Origin: Planctomycetota bacterium
Lineage (GTDB): Bacteria; Planctomycetota; Planctomycetia; Pirellulales; Thermoguttaceae
Direction: 5' to 3'
Assembly: GCA_023621895.1 (NCBI GenBank)
Contig: JAMOAF010001043.1
Coordinates: 1 to 5,739, forward strand
Length of the DNA: 5,739 nucleotides
Every line of letters starts with the position of its first letter. Positions within the stretch are counted from its first letter, which is position 1. Position numbers and translations under genes: made by a program. Shown piece by piece: positions 1 through 5,718 of the stretch. The notes beneath the pieces were generated by a model, which saw only the letters and a list, made by a program, of their open reading frames with translations, was not told the origin of the DNA and ran no database searches.

Positions 1-2
1 AC

Positions 3-785
3 TGCACCGAGTGCCACAATCCGGACAAGCCGGACGGCCGGGTGGTGCTCACCGGCGACTACAACGACTGGTTCACGCAGAGCTATTTCGCGCTCTTTTC
101 GAGCAACCAGGTGAGCGACAGCCAGGGCTACGAGGAGGACGGCAACCGCCGGGCACGCGGGTTCGGGTCCGTGGCCAGCCCCTTGATGGGCAAGATCGAC
201 GGCAGCCACTACGGGGTCAGGCTCTCGGACGAGGAGCGGTGGACGGTGCAGTTGTGGATCGACACCGGCGCCACGTACCCGGGGACCTACGCCGCGGTGA
301 ACACGGGCATCGTTGCAGGAGCGGAAAGGACGGTCGGCCCGATCGTCAATCGCCGCTGCATGACGTGCCACAATACGGCCATGCCGCTGGGGCCGCGCAA
401 CCCGAAGAGACAGCGGTATGTGAACGTACCCGTCCACTACTGCCTGAATCTCTACAACCTGACGCAGCCGGCCAAGCCCGCCGCCGGCCAGCCCGCCCAA
501 CCGGCCGAGGTCTTCACCAGCACCGAGGACCGCGACTACCAGGCGATCCTGCGGGCGATCGAGACGGCCAAGGCCGGGCTGTACACGGCCAAACGGTTCG
601 ACATGCCGGACTTCCGGCCGAACCCGCATTACGTTCGGGAAATGATCGATTACGGCATCCTTCCGCCGGACATCGATTGCACCAAGGACCCGATCGATGT
701 CTACCAGACCGATCGGGCCTACTGGCGCTCGCTCTGGTATCAACCGCCCGGCGGCGACCCGGGCAACCGGATCGCCGACCGGTAA
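3..785 (+). CDS. HzsA-related c-type cytochrome, C-terminal part (5' end outside window)
   Basis: Seen: the open frame enters from the left edge and ends at TAA 783-785, giving 260 residues. Its first five codons already spell a CxxCH haem site (CTECH, 3-17); a second, CMTCH, lies at 357-371. The protein aligns end to end with the C-terminal 271 residues of the complete cytochrome at 2721-5267, at roughly 60-65% identity counted by eye. Shared blocks include GRVxLTGD, ALFSS, QLWID, CMTCHN, AMPLGP, CLNLYNL, DYQAIL, TAKRFDMP and the terminal AYWxSLW. By that alignment about 577 residues, including a propeller region and a further haem site, should lie upstream. Known: such cytochromes resemble the haem domain of hydrazine synthase alpha. 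Inferred: an exported electron-transfer protein of unknown substrate. Odd: 21 residues conserved in the paralogue are missing after NLYNL and are replaced by a Pro/Ala-rich stretch. No internal start is credible, because the haem site lies at the edge. Confidence 0.9.
   Translation, partial: CTECHNPDKPDGRVVLTGDYNDWFTQSYFALFSSNQVSDSQGYEEDGNRRARGFGSVASPLMGKIDGSHYGVRLSDEERWTVQLWIDTGATYPGTYAAVNTGIVAGAERTVGPIVNRRCMTCHNTAMPLGPRNPKRQRYVNVPVHYCLNLYNLTQPAKPAAGQPAQPAEVFTSTEDRDYQAILRAIETAKAGLYTAKRFDMPDFRPNPHYVREMIDYGILPPDIDCTKDPIDVYQTDRAYWRSLWYQPPGGDPGNRIADR
468..506 (+). repeat. Short degenerate tandem repeat encoding a Pro/Ala linker
   Basis: The hexamer CCGGCC recurs at 468, 484 and 501, that is, every 16-17 bases. 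The bases after the first two copies are also alike (AAGCCCGCCG and AGCCCGCCCAA). In the protein this gives a PAKPAAG/QPAQPA-type linker. It lies exactly where the paralogue at 2721-5267 carries a longer conserved segment with the MILLAPLAKEAGGYQWC motif. The tandem structure is seen directly; that it arose by duplication after the segment was lost is inference. Confidence 0.55.
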
Positions 786-914
786 TCCGGGACTCCGTCG
801 CGGAGGCATCCGCCGGATCCATTGAACACTGCGCGTCGCGCGGGAATCGTCGCATCCGGGAGCATCTGGTGCTGGTTGCTCGGCGTGTGCCACGCTCTCT
901 CCAATCGAATATAC

Positions 915-921
915 GAAAGGG
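915..921 (+). promoter_or_regulatory. Ribosome binding site fixing the GTG start of the PQQ-like gene
   Basis: GAAAGGG lies six bases before GTG at 928. It supports that non-ATG start over the ATG at 958, which would remove most of the signal peptide. The same GAAAGGG core precedes the start of the cytochrome gene at 5267, so the two sites support each other. Confidence 0.7.
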
Positions 922-927
922 TGATTA

Positions 928-2580
928 GTGAAGACGCAGAGATTCCTATTGGCTGGCATGACCGTGGGAGCGGTTCTCCTGGCGGCAACATCGCGAGGGG
1001 CCGATTGGCCCCAGTGGGGGCGCACCGCCGATCGAAACATGGTTTCTCCCGAAACGGGCCTGCCGGACCTGCGGGCGCCCACCGGCGCAGACACGACCTT
1101 CTTCACCTCCGAGGAGAACCCTTGCGTGAAGTGGAAAGTGCGGCTTGGCACAACCACCTGGGGCAACCCCACGGCAACCGGCGGGCGGGTGCTGGCCGGC
1201 ACGACCGGCCCGGACCGCCAAGGCGGCGCGGTCAAGTGTTTCGACGCGGAAACAGGCAATCTCCTTTGGCAGCTCATCTGCCCGGCGCGAGACTTCCCCA
1301 CCCCTCTGCGCCCCGAGAAGTATGAGAAATACAGCCCCTGGGAGTACCTTGTCGCAATGACTGGCCAGCACGGCTGGGTTATCTGCTCCTCGACCTCGGT
1401 CGATGGCGACCGGGCCTACGCGCTGACGCAGCGCGGAGAAGTCGTTTGCCTCGACATCCACGGCCTGGCCAACGGCAACCAGGGACCGTTCCTCGACGAG
1501 GCCCGTTACAAGGCGGGCGACGGCCAACAGCCCGCCACGCTCGAAGCGACCGACGCGGATATCCTTTGGAGCTTCGATCTCTGGACGGAGGTCGTGACCC
1601 GGCCGGCCGACACGTTCAGCAACGCCGCGCTGATCGACGGCGACATCCTCTACATCTCGACCTGTAACGGGATCGAGCGCTGGCCGAACTGGCATGGAAA
1701 ACCCGCCGCGCCGCCCAACCCCGACGCTCCAAGCCTGATCGCTCTGGATAAGCGAACCGGCCGGTTGCTCGCCACCGACGCCGAGAGAATCGGGCACGCG
1801 CTGTTGCACGGGCAGTGGTCGCCGCCGTCGCTGGGCGAAGTGAACGGCAAGCGGCTGGTCTTCTACGGCGGCGGCGACGGCCTCTGCTATGCCTTTGAGG
1901 CCCTCGGGGGCGTGCCGCAAGAACCCGTCAAGCTGCGGAAGGTCTGGAGCTACGACTGCAACCTCCCCGAGTACAAGGGCATCGGCGTCCACAACTATTC
2001 ACTCGGCGATATCGACGTTGTCCGCGATGGCCCGGGCGACAAGGAGGCCATCAAACGCGACGTGGAGAAGCACCGCGACGCCGACGGCCGCCTGCTGGCA
2101 ATGAGCGAGATCATCGGCAGCCCGGTGTTTCACAACAACAGGGTCTATGTCGCCATCGGGCGGGACCCGCGGCACGGCCCGGGGCGCGGCGCCCTGCACT
2201 GCATCGACGCCACCGGCAGCGGCGACATCAGCCAAAGCGGCAGAATCTGGTGCTACGACCAGATCGATCGCACGCTCTCCACGCCCTCGGTCGCCGACGG
2301 CCTGGTCTACGCCGCGGACCTGACCGGCCGGATTCACTGCCTCGACGCCGACACGGGGCGCTGCCTGTGGACATTCGACAGCGGCGACGAGACGTGGGGC
2401 TCGACCCTGGTAGCGGACGGAAAGGTCTACCTGGTGACAAAGAAGTCGTTCCACGTGCTCGCGGCGGGGAGGGAAAAGAAGGCCCTCAGCTCGGTCCGCC
2501 TCGGCGCGGACTGCACGCCGATCGCGGCCGACGGCATCCTCTATGTGCTGCTGCGAGGCATGCTTTACGCGTTGCAGTAA
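928..2580 (+). CDS. Secreted PQQ-like beta-propeller repeat protein
   Basis: The product has 550 residues and starts at GTG. Residues 1-25 form a signal peptide: Lys/Arg near the start, a hydrophobic stretch at about 7-20, and probable cleavage near SRGA. The mature start DWPQWGR (26-32) followed by RNMVS is a hallmark of the large PQQ-like propeller family of Planctomycetota and Verrucomicrobiota. Propeller tryptophan-docking motifs are visible: CFDAETGNLLW (104-114) and CLDADTGRCLW (471-481). Further blade signatures are ALTQRGEVVCLD (165-175), LIALDKRTGRL (270-280), LHGQWS (293-298), GGGDGLCYAF (314-323), GRDPRHGPGRGALHCIDA (411-428), VADGLVYAADLTG (455-467) and ADGILYVLLRGMLYAL (534-549). 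Together they fit most of a closed seven- or eight-blade propeller. No adjacent-cysteine pair or quinoprotein active site is obvious, so binding or scaffolding is likelier than PQQ-dependent dehydrogenation; this is inference. It follows gene 1 by 142 bp in the same direction. Thirteen cysteines are spread along the chain, none in CxxCH. Confidence 0.9.
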   Translation: MKTQRFLLAGMTVGAVLLAATSRGADWPQWGRTADRNMVSPETGLPDLRAPTGADTTFFTSEENPCVKWKVRLGTTTWGNPTATGGRVLAGTTGPDRQGGAVKCFDAETGNLLWQLICPARDFPTPLRPEKYEKYSPWEYLVAMTGQHGWVICSSTSVDGDRAYALTQRGEVVCLDIHGLANGNQGPFLDEARYKAGDGQQPATLEATDADILWSFDLWTEVVTRPADTFSNAALIDGDILYISTCNGIERWPNWHGKPAAPPNPDAPSLIALDKRTGRLLATDAERIGHALLHGQWSPPSLGEVNGKRLVFYGGGDGLCYAFEALGGVPQEPVKLRKVWSYDCNLPEYKGIGVHNYSLGDIDVVRDGPGDKEAIKRDVEKHRDADGRLLAMSEIIGSPVFHNNRVYVAIGRDPRHGPGRGALHCIDATGSGDISQSGRIWCYDQIDRTLSTPSVADGLVYAADLTGRIHCLDADTGRCLWTFDSGDETWGSTLVADGKVYLVTKKSFHVLAAGREKKALSSVRLGADCTPIAADGILYVLLRGMLYALQ

Positions 2581-2625
2581 AGCACATCCCGCGAATCGGC
2601 AAAGCCAGCCGTCGCTGACGAGGCG

Positions 2626-2725
2626 GCGGTGCGGCACAACCCGTACGTAACGAAGCGCGGGGCAAGCCCACGCGGCTATCTGAACAGCAGCCGCTTTTTC
2701 CACGGATCACGCAAGTCGATTTAGG
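2626..2725 (+). repeat. Left copy of a ~100-bp inverted repeat
   Basis: The reverse complement of this segment matches 5608-5708. The core 2631-2715 against 5618-5703 differs at only about five positions, including one single-base gap (about 94% identity). The full 100-101 base span is about 91% identical. Shared landmarks on this strand are GTGCGGCAC, CCCGTACGTAACGAAGCGCG, GGGGCAAG, CGCGGCTATCTGAA, AGCCGCTTTTTCCACG, ATCACGCAAG and ATTTAGG. The far end overlaps the stop codon of the minus-strand cytochrome gene (TAA, complement of 2721-2723). Nothing in it looks coding. Confidence 0.9.
2672..2699 (+). terminator. Rho-independent terminator downstream of the PQQ-like gene
   Basis: GCGGCT (2672-2677) pairs perfectly with AGCCGC (2689-2694) around an 11-base loop and is followed at once by TTTTT (2695-2699). 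This is the layout of an intrinsic terminator for rightward transcription, 91 bases after the stop of the PQQ-like gene. It lies inside the ~100-bp repeat. The six-pair stem is short, so strength is uncertain. Read leftwards it would have AAAAA before the stem and no downstream T-run, so it should not stop the cytochrome transcript. Confidence 0.6.
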
Positions 2726-5267
2726 GCGCGACCGGCTGATGCCACAGAGAGCACCAATAGGCCCGGTCTAGTTCGTAAGCGTTGATCGGGTCCCTGGCCA
2801 AATCGAAGCTCGCCGGCAGCACGCCGTAGCGTTTCATCTCGCGCAAGTAGTGCTCATTCGGGCGGAATCCCGGCATATCGAACCGCTTCGCCGTCTCCAG
2901 TTGTGCCTTGGCTGCCCGGATTGCCCGGAGAATGGCCTGGTAGTCGGGATCCTGGGCATCGCGGAAGACGCCCGCGAGCTGGCTCGCCTGGCCATCGGCC
3001 GACTTGCTCTTGCACCACTGGTAACCGCCCGCTTCCTTGGCCAGCGGGGCCAGCAGGATCATCGAGTTCTCCGGGCGCGACAGGTTGTAGAGATTCAAAC
3101 AGTGTTTGGGCACGCACGTGGGTGGCTGCGTCTTGTCAATGCCCGGCCCCAGCGGCATGGCGGCGTTGTGGCACGTCATGCAGCGGCGATTGATGATTGG
3201 GCCGACCGCCTTGTCGTTTACCGCAACGGTGCCGGTGCTCAACACGGCGTAGGTTCCCGCGTAGGGGGCGCCGACGTCGATCCACAATTGCACCAGCCTG
3301 CGTTCCCGCTCAGACAGCTTCGCCTCGTAATGGCTGCCGGCGAGCTTGTTCATCAAAGGGCTGGCCGGCGAGCCCAACGTGTACGGCGGGTAAACCGCGA
3401 TGTCGTCGTAACCCCAAGTGTCGCTGACCTGCTTGCTGGAAAACAGCGCGTAGTAGCTCTGTGAAAACCACTCGTTGTGATCGCCCGTCAGGATCACGCG
3501 CCCCTCGGGCTTCTCCGTGCTGTGGCACTTCACGCAGTGCTTGTCGAGGATCGGCTGCACGTCGCGGGGGTAGTCGAGAATCTCGGGCACGCCCGCGAAC
3601 GGCTCGATCCGGCTGGCGGGGCGCGCCGTCGCCTGGAGCACCGCCGCGCTTCGCGGCGATTCCACCCGTTTCTCGTGGCAGCCCACGCAGCCAAGCGTCT
3701 CGCCGGGCATCAACGTGCAGTAGCTCTGCATCCGCATGACCGCCGTGCCCTCTGCATCGAGCGACACGAAATACAGGCTCCGCAGCGCCGGCGCGTCGAA
3801 GTACGCCGAACCGTCGTCCTCGACCGGCACCGTTCCCAGGATCCGCTTGATCGTGTAGCTGCCGTCCATCGTCAGGCCCTGCTGGTTATCTCTGAAGTTG
3901 ACCGGCTTGACCAGTTGTTCCAGCACCAGGAGCTTCTTGATCCGGCCGCGATCGACCCCTTGCATGTCGCGTCCGCGGTAGACGTCGGTCAGGACCAGCC
4001 GCCCGGTCGACTCTCTCAGGTCGGAGCGCGGCGGGATGAGGCGCTCGCGGGGCCGCGGGTAGATCACCCGGGGGTCATGGAGCAAATCCTCCGCCTGGTA
4101 AACCTCCTGGGTGACTCCTTGGGCGTCGAGAATCAGCAGGCTCTTGTCGCGCGCGACCAGAAAACAGTCGCCGGATAGAGGGTACGGGTCGCGAAAGGCG
4201 TCGTCGCCGCCCATCCAACCGTTCTTCATTTGCACCACGGGGCTGATCTGCGCGGCCTTCGTCGGATCATTCGGGCCGGCGTTGGGATCCACGATCATCA
4301 CGTTCCCCGAGTGTTCGCGGTTCCCATGGTGCGGAGAGAAGATCGCCGCGACCTTGTTCCCGCCGGGGATCGGCATGGCGTCGATCATCACGGTCCACCT
4401 GCCGGGCGGCTGCTGGTTGCCGAAGAAGATCGTCTGGTTGCTGCCGTCGGGGTTCATCGTCCATAGGCCGTGAAATCTCAGCACGGAACGGTCCAGGTAT
4501 TCCCACCGTGTGTACAGCACCCGGCCGTCCGCCAACACGGCCGGCGTGTTCTCGTGGAGGAGGCCCGACGTCAGGAGGCGGAGGTTGCCGCCGTCCGCGT
4601 CCATCCGGTGCAGCAGGGCCACCGGCGTGTACCAGCAGGCCACGAACCGCTTGCACCGGGACGAGCAGAAGACGATGCCCCCGTCGGGCAGATAGGCCGG
4701 CTCGATGTCGTCCCAGGGGCCGAATGTCAGCTCCTTCAGATTGGTTCCGTCCGTGGCGATCTCGTAGAGGTGATAGTGATCCGTGCCGCCCTTGCGGTAC
4801 GAGAACAGGATTTTTCGGCCGTCGTAATGGACGCGCGGGTCCCGGACCGCGCCCTGGCGGTCGTCCAACAGCGCCGTGAGCTGCCTGGTCCGCAAGTTGA
4901 ACTTGCACAGCCGCGTCCCGCCCGGGCAGTACATCATCTTTTTCGGGTCCAAGGACCAGTGGCCGAAGTTGGCGTAGTAGTGGCCGTCGCTGTACACCGC
5001 GTGGACGGCAAAAACGACCTCTTCGGCGCCGTTCATCGCTCGCAGGGCCTTCTCCACCAGCGCCGGTCCGCCGGCCGGCGAGATCGGCTGCCCGATCGGC
5101 GTCCCCTTAGGGTCGTTTACGCTGGGAACGTCCACCCCAATGTGATAATCGCGGAGATGCCCATCCGGCGTTTCCTCGGCGCCCCCCGCCCAAGCCGCGG
5201 CGCCCAACAGGACCGCGGTCAAACCGAACCATCCCAGAGCCGCCGAAACCGCTTCGCTTCGTTTCAT
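2721..5267 (-). CDS. HzsA-related tri-haem c-type cytochrome with N-terminal beta-propeller region
   Basis: The product has 848 residues. Start: ATG at 5267, chosen because GAAAGGGG sits five bases upstream and it opens a signal peptide (MKR, hydrophobic 10-26, cleavage near AWAGGA). The start at 5381 would add 38 residues of polar leader. Residues about 80-400 hold TolB/WD-like propeller repeats: YDGRKILFSYRKGG (148-161), YLPDGGIVFCSSRCKRFVACW (192-212), MDADGGNLRLLT (222-233) and LADGRVLYTRWEYLDR (245-260). The C-terminal part has three haem-binding CxxCH sites: C527/C530/H531, C578/C581/H582 and C696/C699/H700, then C752 in a GGYQWC motif and a terminal AYWCSLWHQP. Known: this order, a propeller before a multi-haem domain, characterises proteins related to the hydrazine synthase alpha subunit middle domain. 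Inferred: an exported redox protein; the substrate is unknown and no HzsB or HzsC partner is visible. It is convergent with the PQQ-like gene (140-bp gap) and paralogous to the partial gene at 3-785. Confidence 0.92.
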   Translation of the reverse strand: MKRSEAVSAALGWFGLTAVLLGAAAWAGGAEETPDGHLRDYHIGVDVPSVNDPKGTPIGQPISPAGGPALVEKALRAMNGAEEVVFAVHAVYSDGHYYANFGHWSLDPKKMMYCPGGTRLCKFNLRTRQLTALLDDRQGAVRDPRVHYDGRKILFSYRKGGTDHYHLYEIATDGTNLKELTFGPWDDIEPAYLPDGGIVFCSSRCKRFVACWYTPVALLHRMDADGGNLRLLTSGLLHENTPAVLADGRVLYTRWEYLDRSVLRFHGLWTMNPDGSNQTIFFGNQQPPGRWTVMIDAMPIPGGNKVAAIFSPHHGNREHSGNVMIVDPNAGPNDPTKAAQISPVVQMKNGWMGGDDAFRDPYPLSGDCFLVARDKSLLILDAQGVTQEVYQAEDLLHDPRVIYPRPRERLIPPRSDLRESTGRLVLTDVYRGRDMQGVDRGRIKKLLVLEQLVKPVNFRDNQQGLTMDGSYTIKRILGTVPVEDDGSAYFDAPALRSLYFVSLDAEGTAVMRMQSYCTLMPGETLGCVGCHEKRVESPRSAAVLQATARPASRIEPFAGVPEILDYPRDVQPILDKHCVKCHSTEKPEGRVILTGDHNEWFSQSYYALFSSKQVSDTWGYDDIAVYPPYTLGSPASPLMNKLAGSHYEAKLSERERRLVQLWIDVGAPYAGTYAVLSTGTVAVNDKAVGPIINRRCMTCHNAAMPLGPGIDKTQPPTCVPKHCLNLYNLSRPENSMILLAPLAKEAGGYQWCKSKSADGQASQLAGVFRDAQDPDYQAILRAIRAAKAQLETAKRFDMPGFRPNEHYLREMKRYGVLPASFDLARDPINAYELDRAYWCSLWHQPVAP

Positions 5268-5272
5268 GCTTG

Positions 5273-5280
5273 CCCCTTTC
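5273..5280 (-). promoter_or_regulatory. Ribosome binding site of the complete cytochrome gene
   Basis: On the minus strand GAAAGGGG precedes ATG 5267-5265 by five bases. This decides the start 38 codons inside the longest open frame and places the hydrophobic signal sequence at the very N-terminus. Confidence 0.75.
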
Positions 5281-5348
5281 AAGCCGGCAGGTCCCCGGAC
5301 GTTCGGCCGGCTCTTCCCTTCTCCTGGCACGGACTCCCGGGAATCAAC

Positions 5349-5360
5349 GAGCCGGCATTG
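5349..5360. repeat. Left arm of a perfect 12-bp inverted repeat
   Basis: GAGCCGGCATTG here is the exact reverse complement of CAATGCCGGCTC at 5446-5457. The arms are separated by 85 bases that include the candidate promoter of the cytochrome gene. It could be a pair of operator half-sites or part of a leader structure, or a coincidence; the function is unknown. Confidence 0.6.
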
Positions 5361-5392
5361 TCTGTCGCGCACGACGTCCAACGACTAAAGCC

Positions 5393-5421
5393 AAGATGAG
5401 CGGAATAGTCAGCGCTGTCAA
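5393..5421 (-). promoter_or_regulatory. Candidate sigma-70-like promoter of the cytochrome gene
   Basis: On the minus strand a perfect -35 hexamer TTGACA (complement of 5416-5421) is followed after 17 bases by CATCTT (complement of 5393-5398). The latter matches only three of six positions of the -10 consensus. It would give a leader of roughly 120 bases. The -35 match and spacing favour it; the poor -10 and the limited knowledge of planctomycete promoters keep confidence low. Confidence 0.3.
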
Positions 5422-5445
5422 CGTACCGCAAATGCGAACAAGCCG

Positions 5446-5457
5446 CAATGCCGGCTC
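5446..5457. repeat. Right arm of a perfect 12-bp inverted repeat
   Basis: CAATGCCGGCTC is the exact reverse complement of 5349-5360. Relative to the minus-strand gene this arm lies upstream of the candidate -35 box and the other arm lies in the leader, so the pair brackets the putative promoter. Confidence 0.6.
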
Positions 5458-5607
5458 CCTTGTTGGGGCACGACGCGCTCTCTTCGGCAAGAGGCGGCGG
5501 CGGACAGCGGGCCGCTACCATTCGCCCGGCATGAAGGCGGGACGCAAGCCGTTCTGCCATTGCGGGGAGAGAGCAGGGACTTGCGTTCGGCCGAGGGCGG
5601 CGCGTAA

Positions 5608-5708
5608 CCTAAATGAGCTTGCGTGATTCGTGGAAAAAGCGGCTGTTATTCAGATAGCCGCGTGCGCCTTGCCCCGCGCTTCGTTACGTACGGGTTGTGC
5701 CGCAGCGC
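5608..5708 (-). repeat. Right copy of the ~100-bp inverted repeat
   Basis: This is the inverted counterpart of 2626-2725. The two differ by about nine positions over 101 bases, mostly a three-base block at 5615-5617, two changes in the hairpin loop region at 5645-5647, and one inserted base near 5664-5668. It lies 340 bp upstream of the start of the cytochrome gene, so the two copies enclose that gene and its leader (about 2.9 kb). Its orientation relative to leftward transcription is the same as that of the left copy to rightward transcription. Confidence 0.9.
5631..5659 (-). terminator. Terminator-like hairpin in the right repeat copy
   Basis: Read on the minus strand, GCGGCT pairs with AGCCGC and is followed by TTTTTCC (complement of 5632-5638), the same stem and T-run as in the left copy. 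It would stop leftward transcription from a gene beyond the right edge before it reaches the cytochrome gene. The stem is conserved between copies although two loop bases differ. Whether a gene lies upstream cannot be seen here. Confidence 0.5.
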
Positions 5709-5718
5709 AGGCGCGCCG

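Larger units (their letters stand above)
5268..5607. other. Non-coding upstream region of the cytochrome gene (340 bp)
   Basis: No convincing gene is seen. Open frames exist on both strands (for example 5270-5626 plus and 5279-5560 minus). Their translations are Arg/Ala/Ser/Gly-rich, without motifs, signal sequence or recognisable homology, as expected from GC-rich non-coding DNA. The stretch contains the leader and candidate promoter of the minus-strand cytochrome gene, a 12-bp inverted repeat, and four GCCGGC hexamers (5283, 5306, 5351, 5450). Confidence 0.6.

Noticed and set aside
800..813. GCGGA-GGCA-TCCGC hairpin after gene 1 as a terminator
   Set aside because: The stem is only five pairs and no T-run follows, so there is no basis for calling an intrinsic terminator.
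822..850. Promoter for the PQQ-like gene (TTGAAC with AATCGT 17 bases on)
   Set aside because: The -10 element matches only three of six positions and the -35 is imperfect. The 142-bp gap has no other support, and read-through from gene 1 is equally plausible.
946..1992. 348-codon open frame on the minus strand opposite the PQQ-like gene
   Set aside because: It lies wholly antisense to a gene with clear family motifs. Its translation is Ala/Val/Arg/Gly-rich without domains, a usual by-product of GC-rich third positions.
5268..5381. N-terminal extension of the cytochrome to a start at 5381
   Set aside because: The 38 extra residues are polar and Arg-rich and would bury the signal peptide. 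The ATG at 5267 has a strong GAAAGGGG site at proper spacing.
4470..5399. 309-codon open frame on the plus strand opposite the cytochrome gene
   Set aside because: It is antisense to the propeller region of the cytochrome, with a His/Arg/Val-rich translation and no recognisable motif. It is a shadow of the real gene.
5270..5626. 118-codon plus-strand open frame and the overlapping minus-strand frame 5279-5560 as small genes
   Set aside because: Neither has a signal sequence, a domain, or a composition like the neighbouring proteins. They overlap the cytochrome ribosome binding site and leader, and the plus frame runs into the repeat.
5604..5703. The repeat as an integron attC site
   Set aside because: GTAAC and GTTAC-like ends with an internal hairpin recall attC. 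However, the conserved RYYYAAC/GTTRRRY arms are not both present in the right arrangement, the copies are inverted rather than direct, and no integrase is seen.
2626..5708. The repeat pair as terminal inverted repeats of a standard insertion sequence
   Set aside because: The enclosed gene is an exported cytochrome, not a transposase. The outer flanks (left of 2626 and right of 5708) show no direct duplication, and the units contain terminator hairpins.
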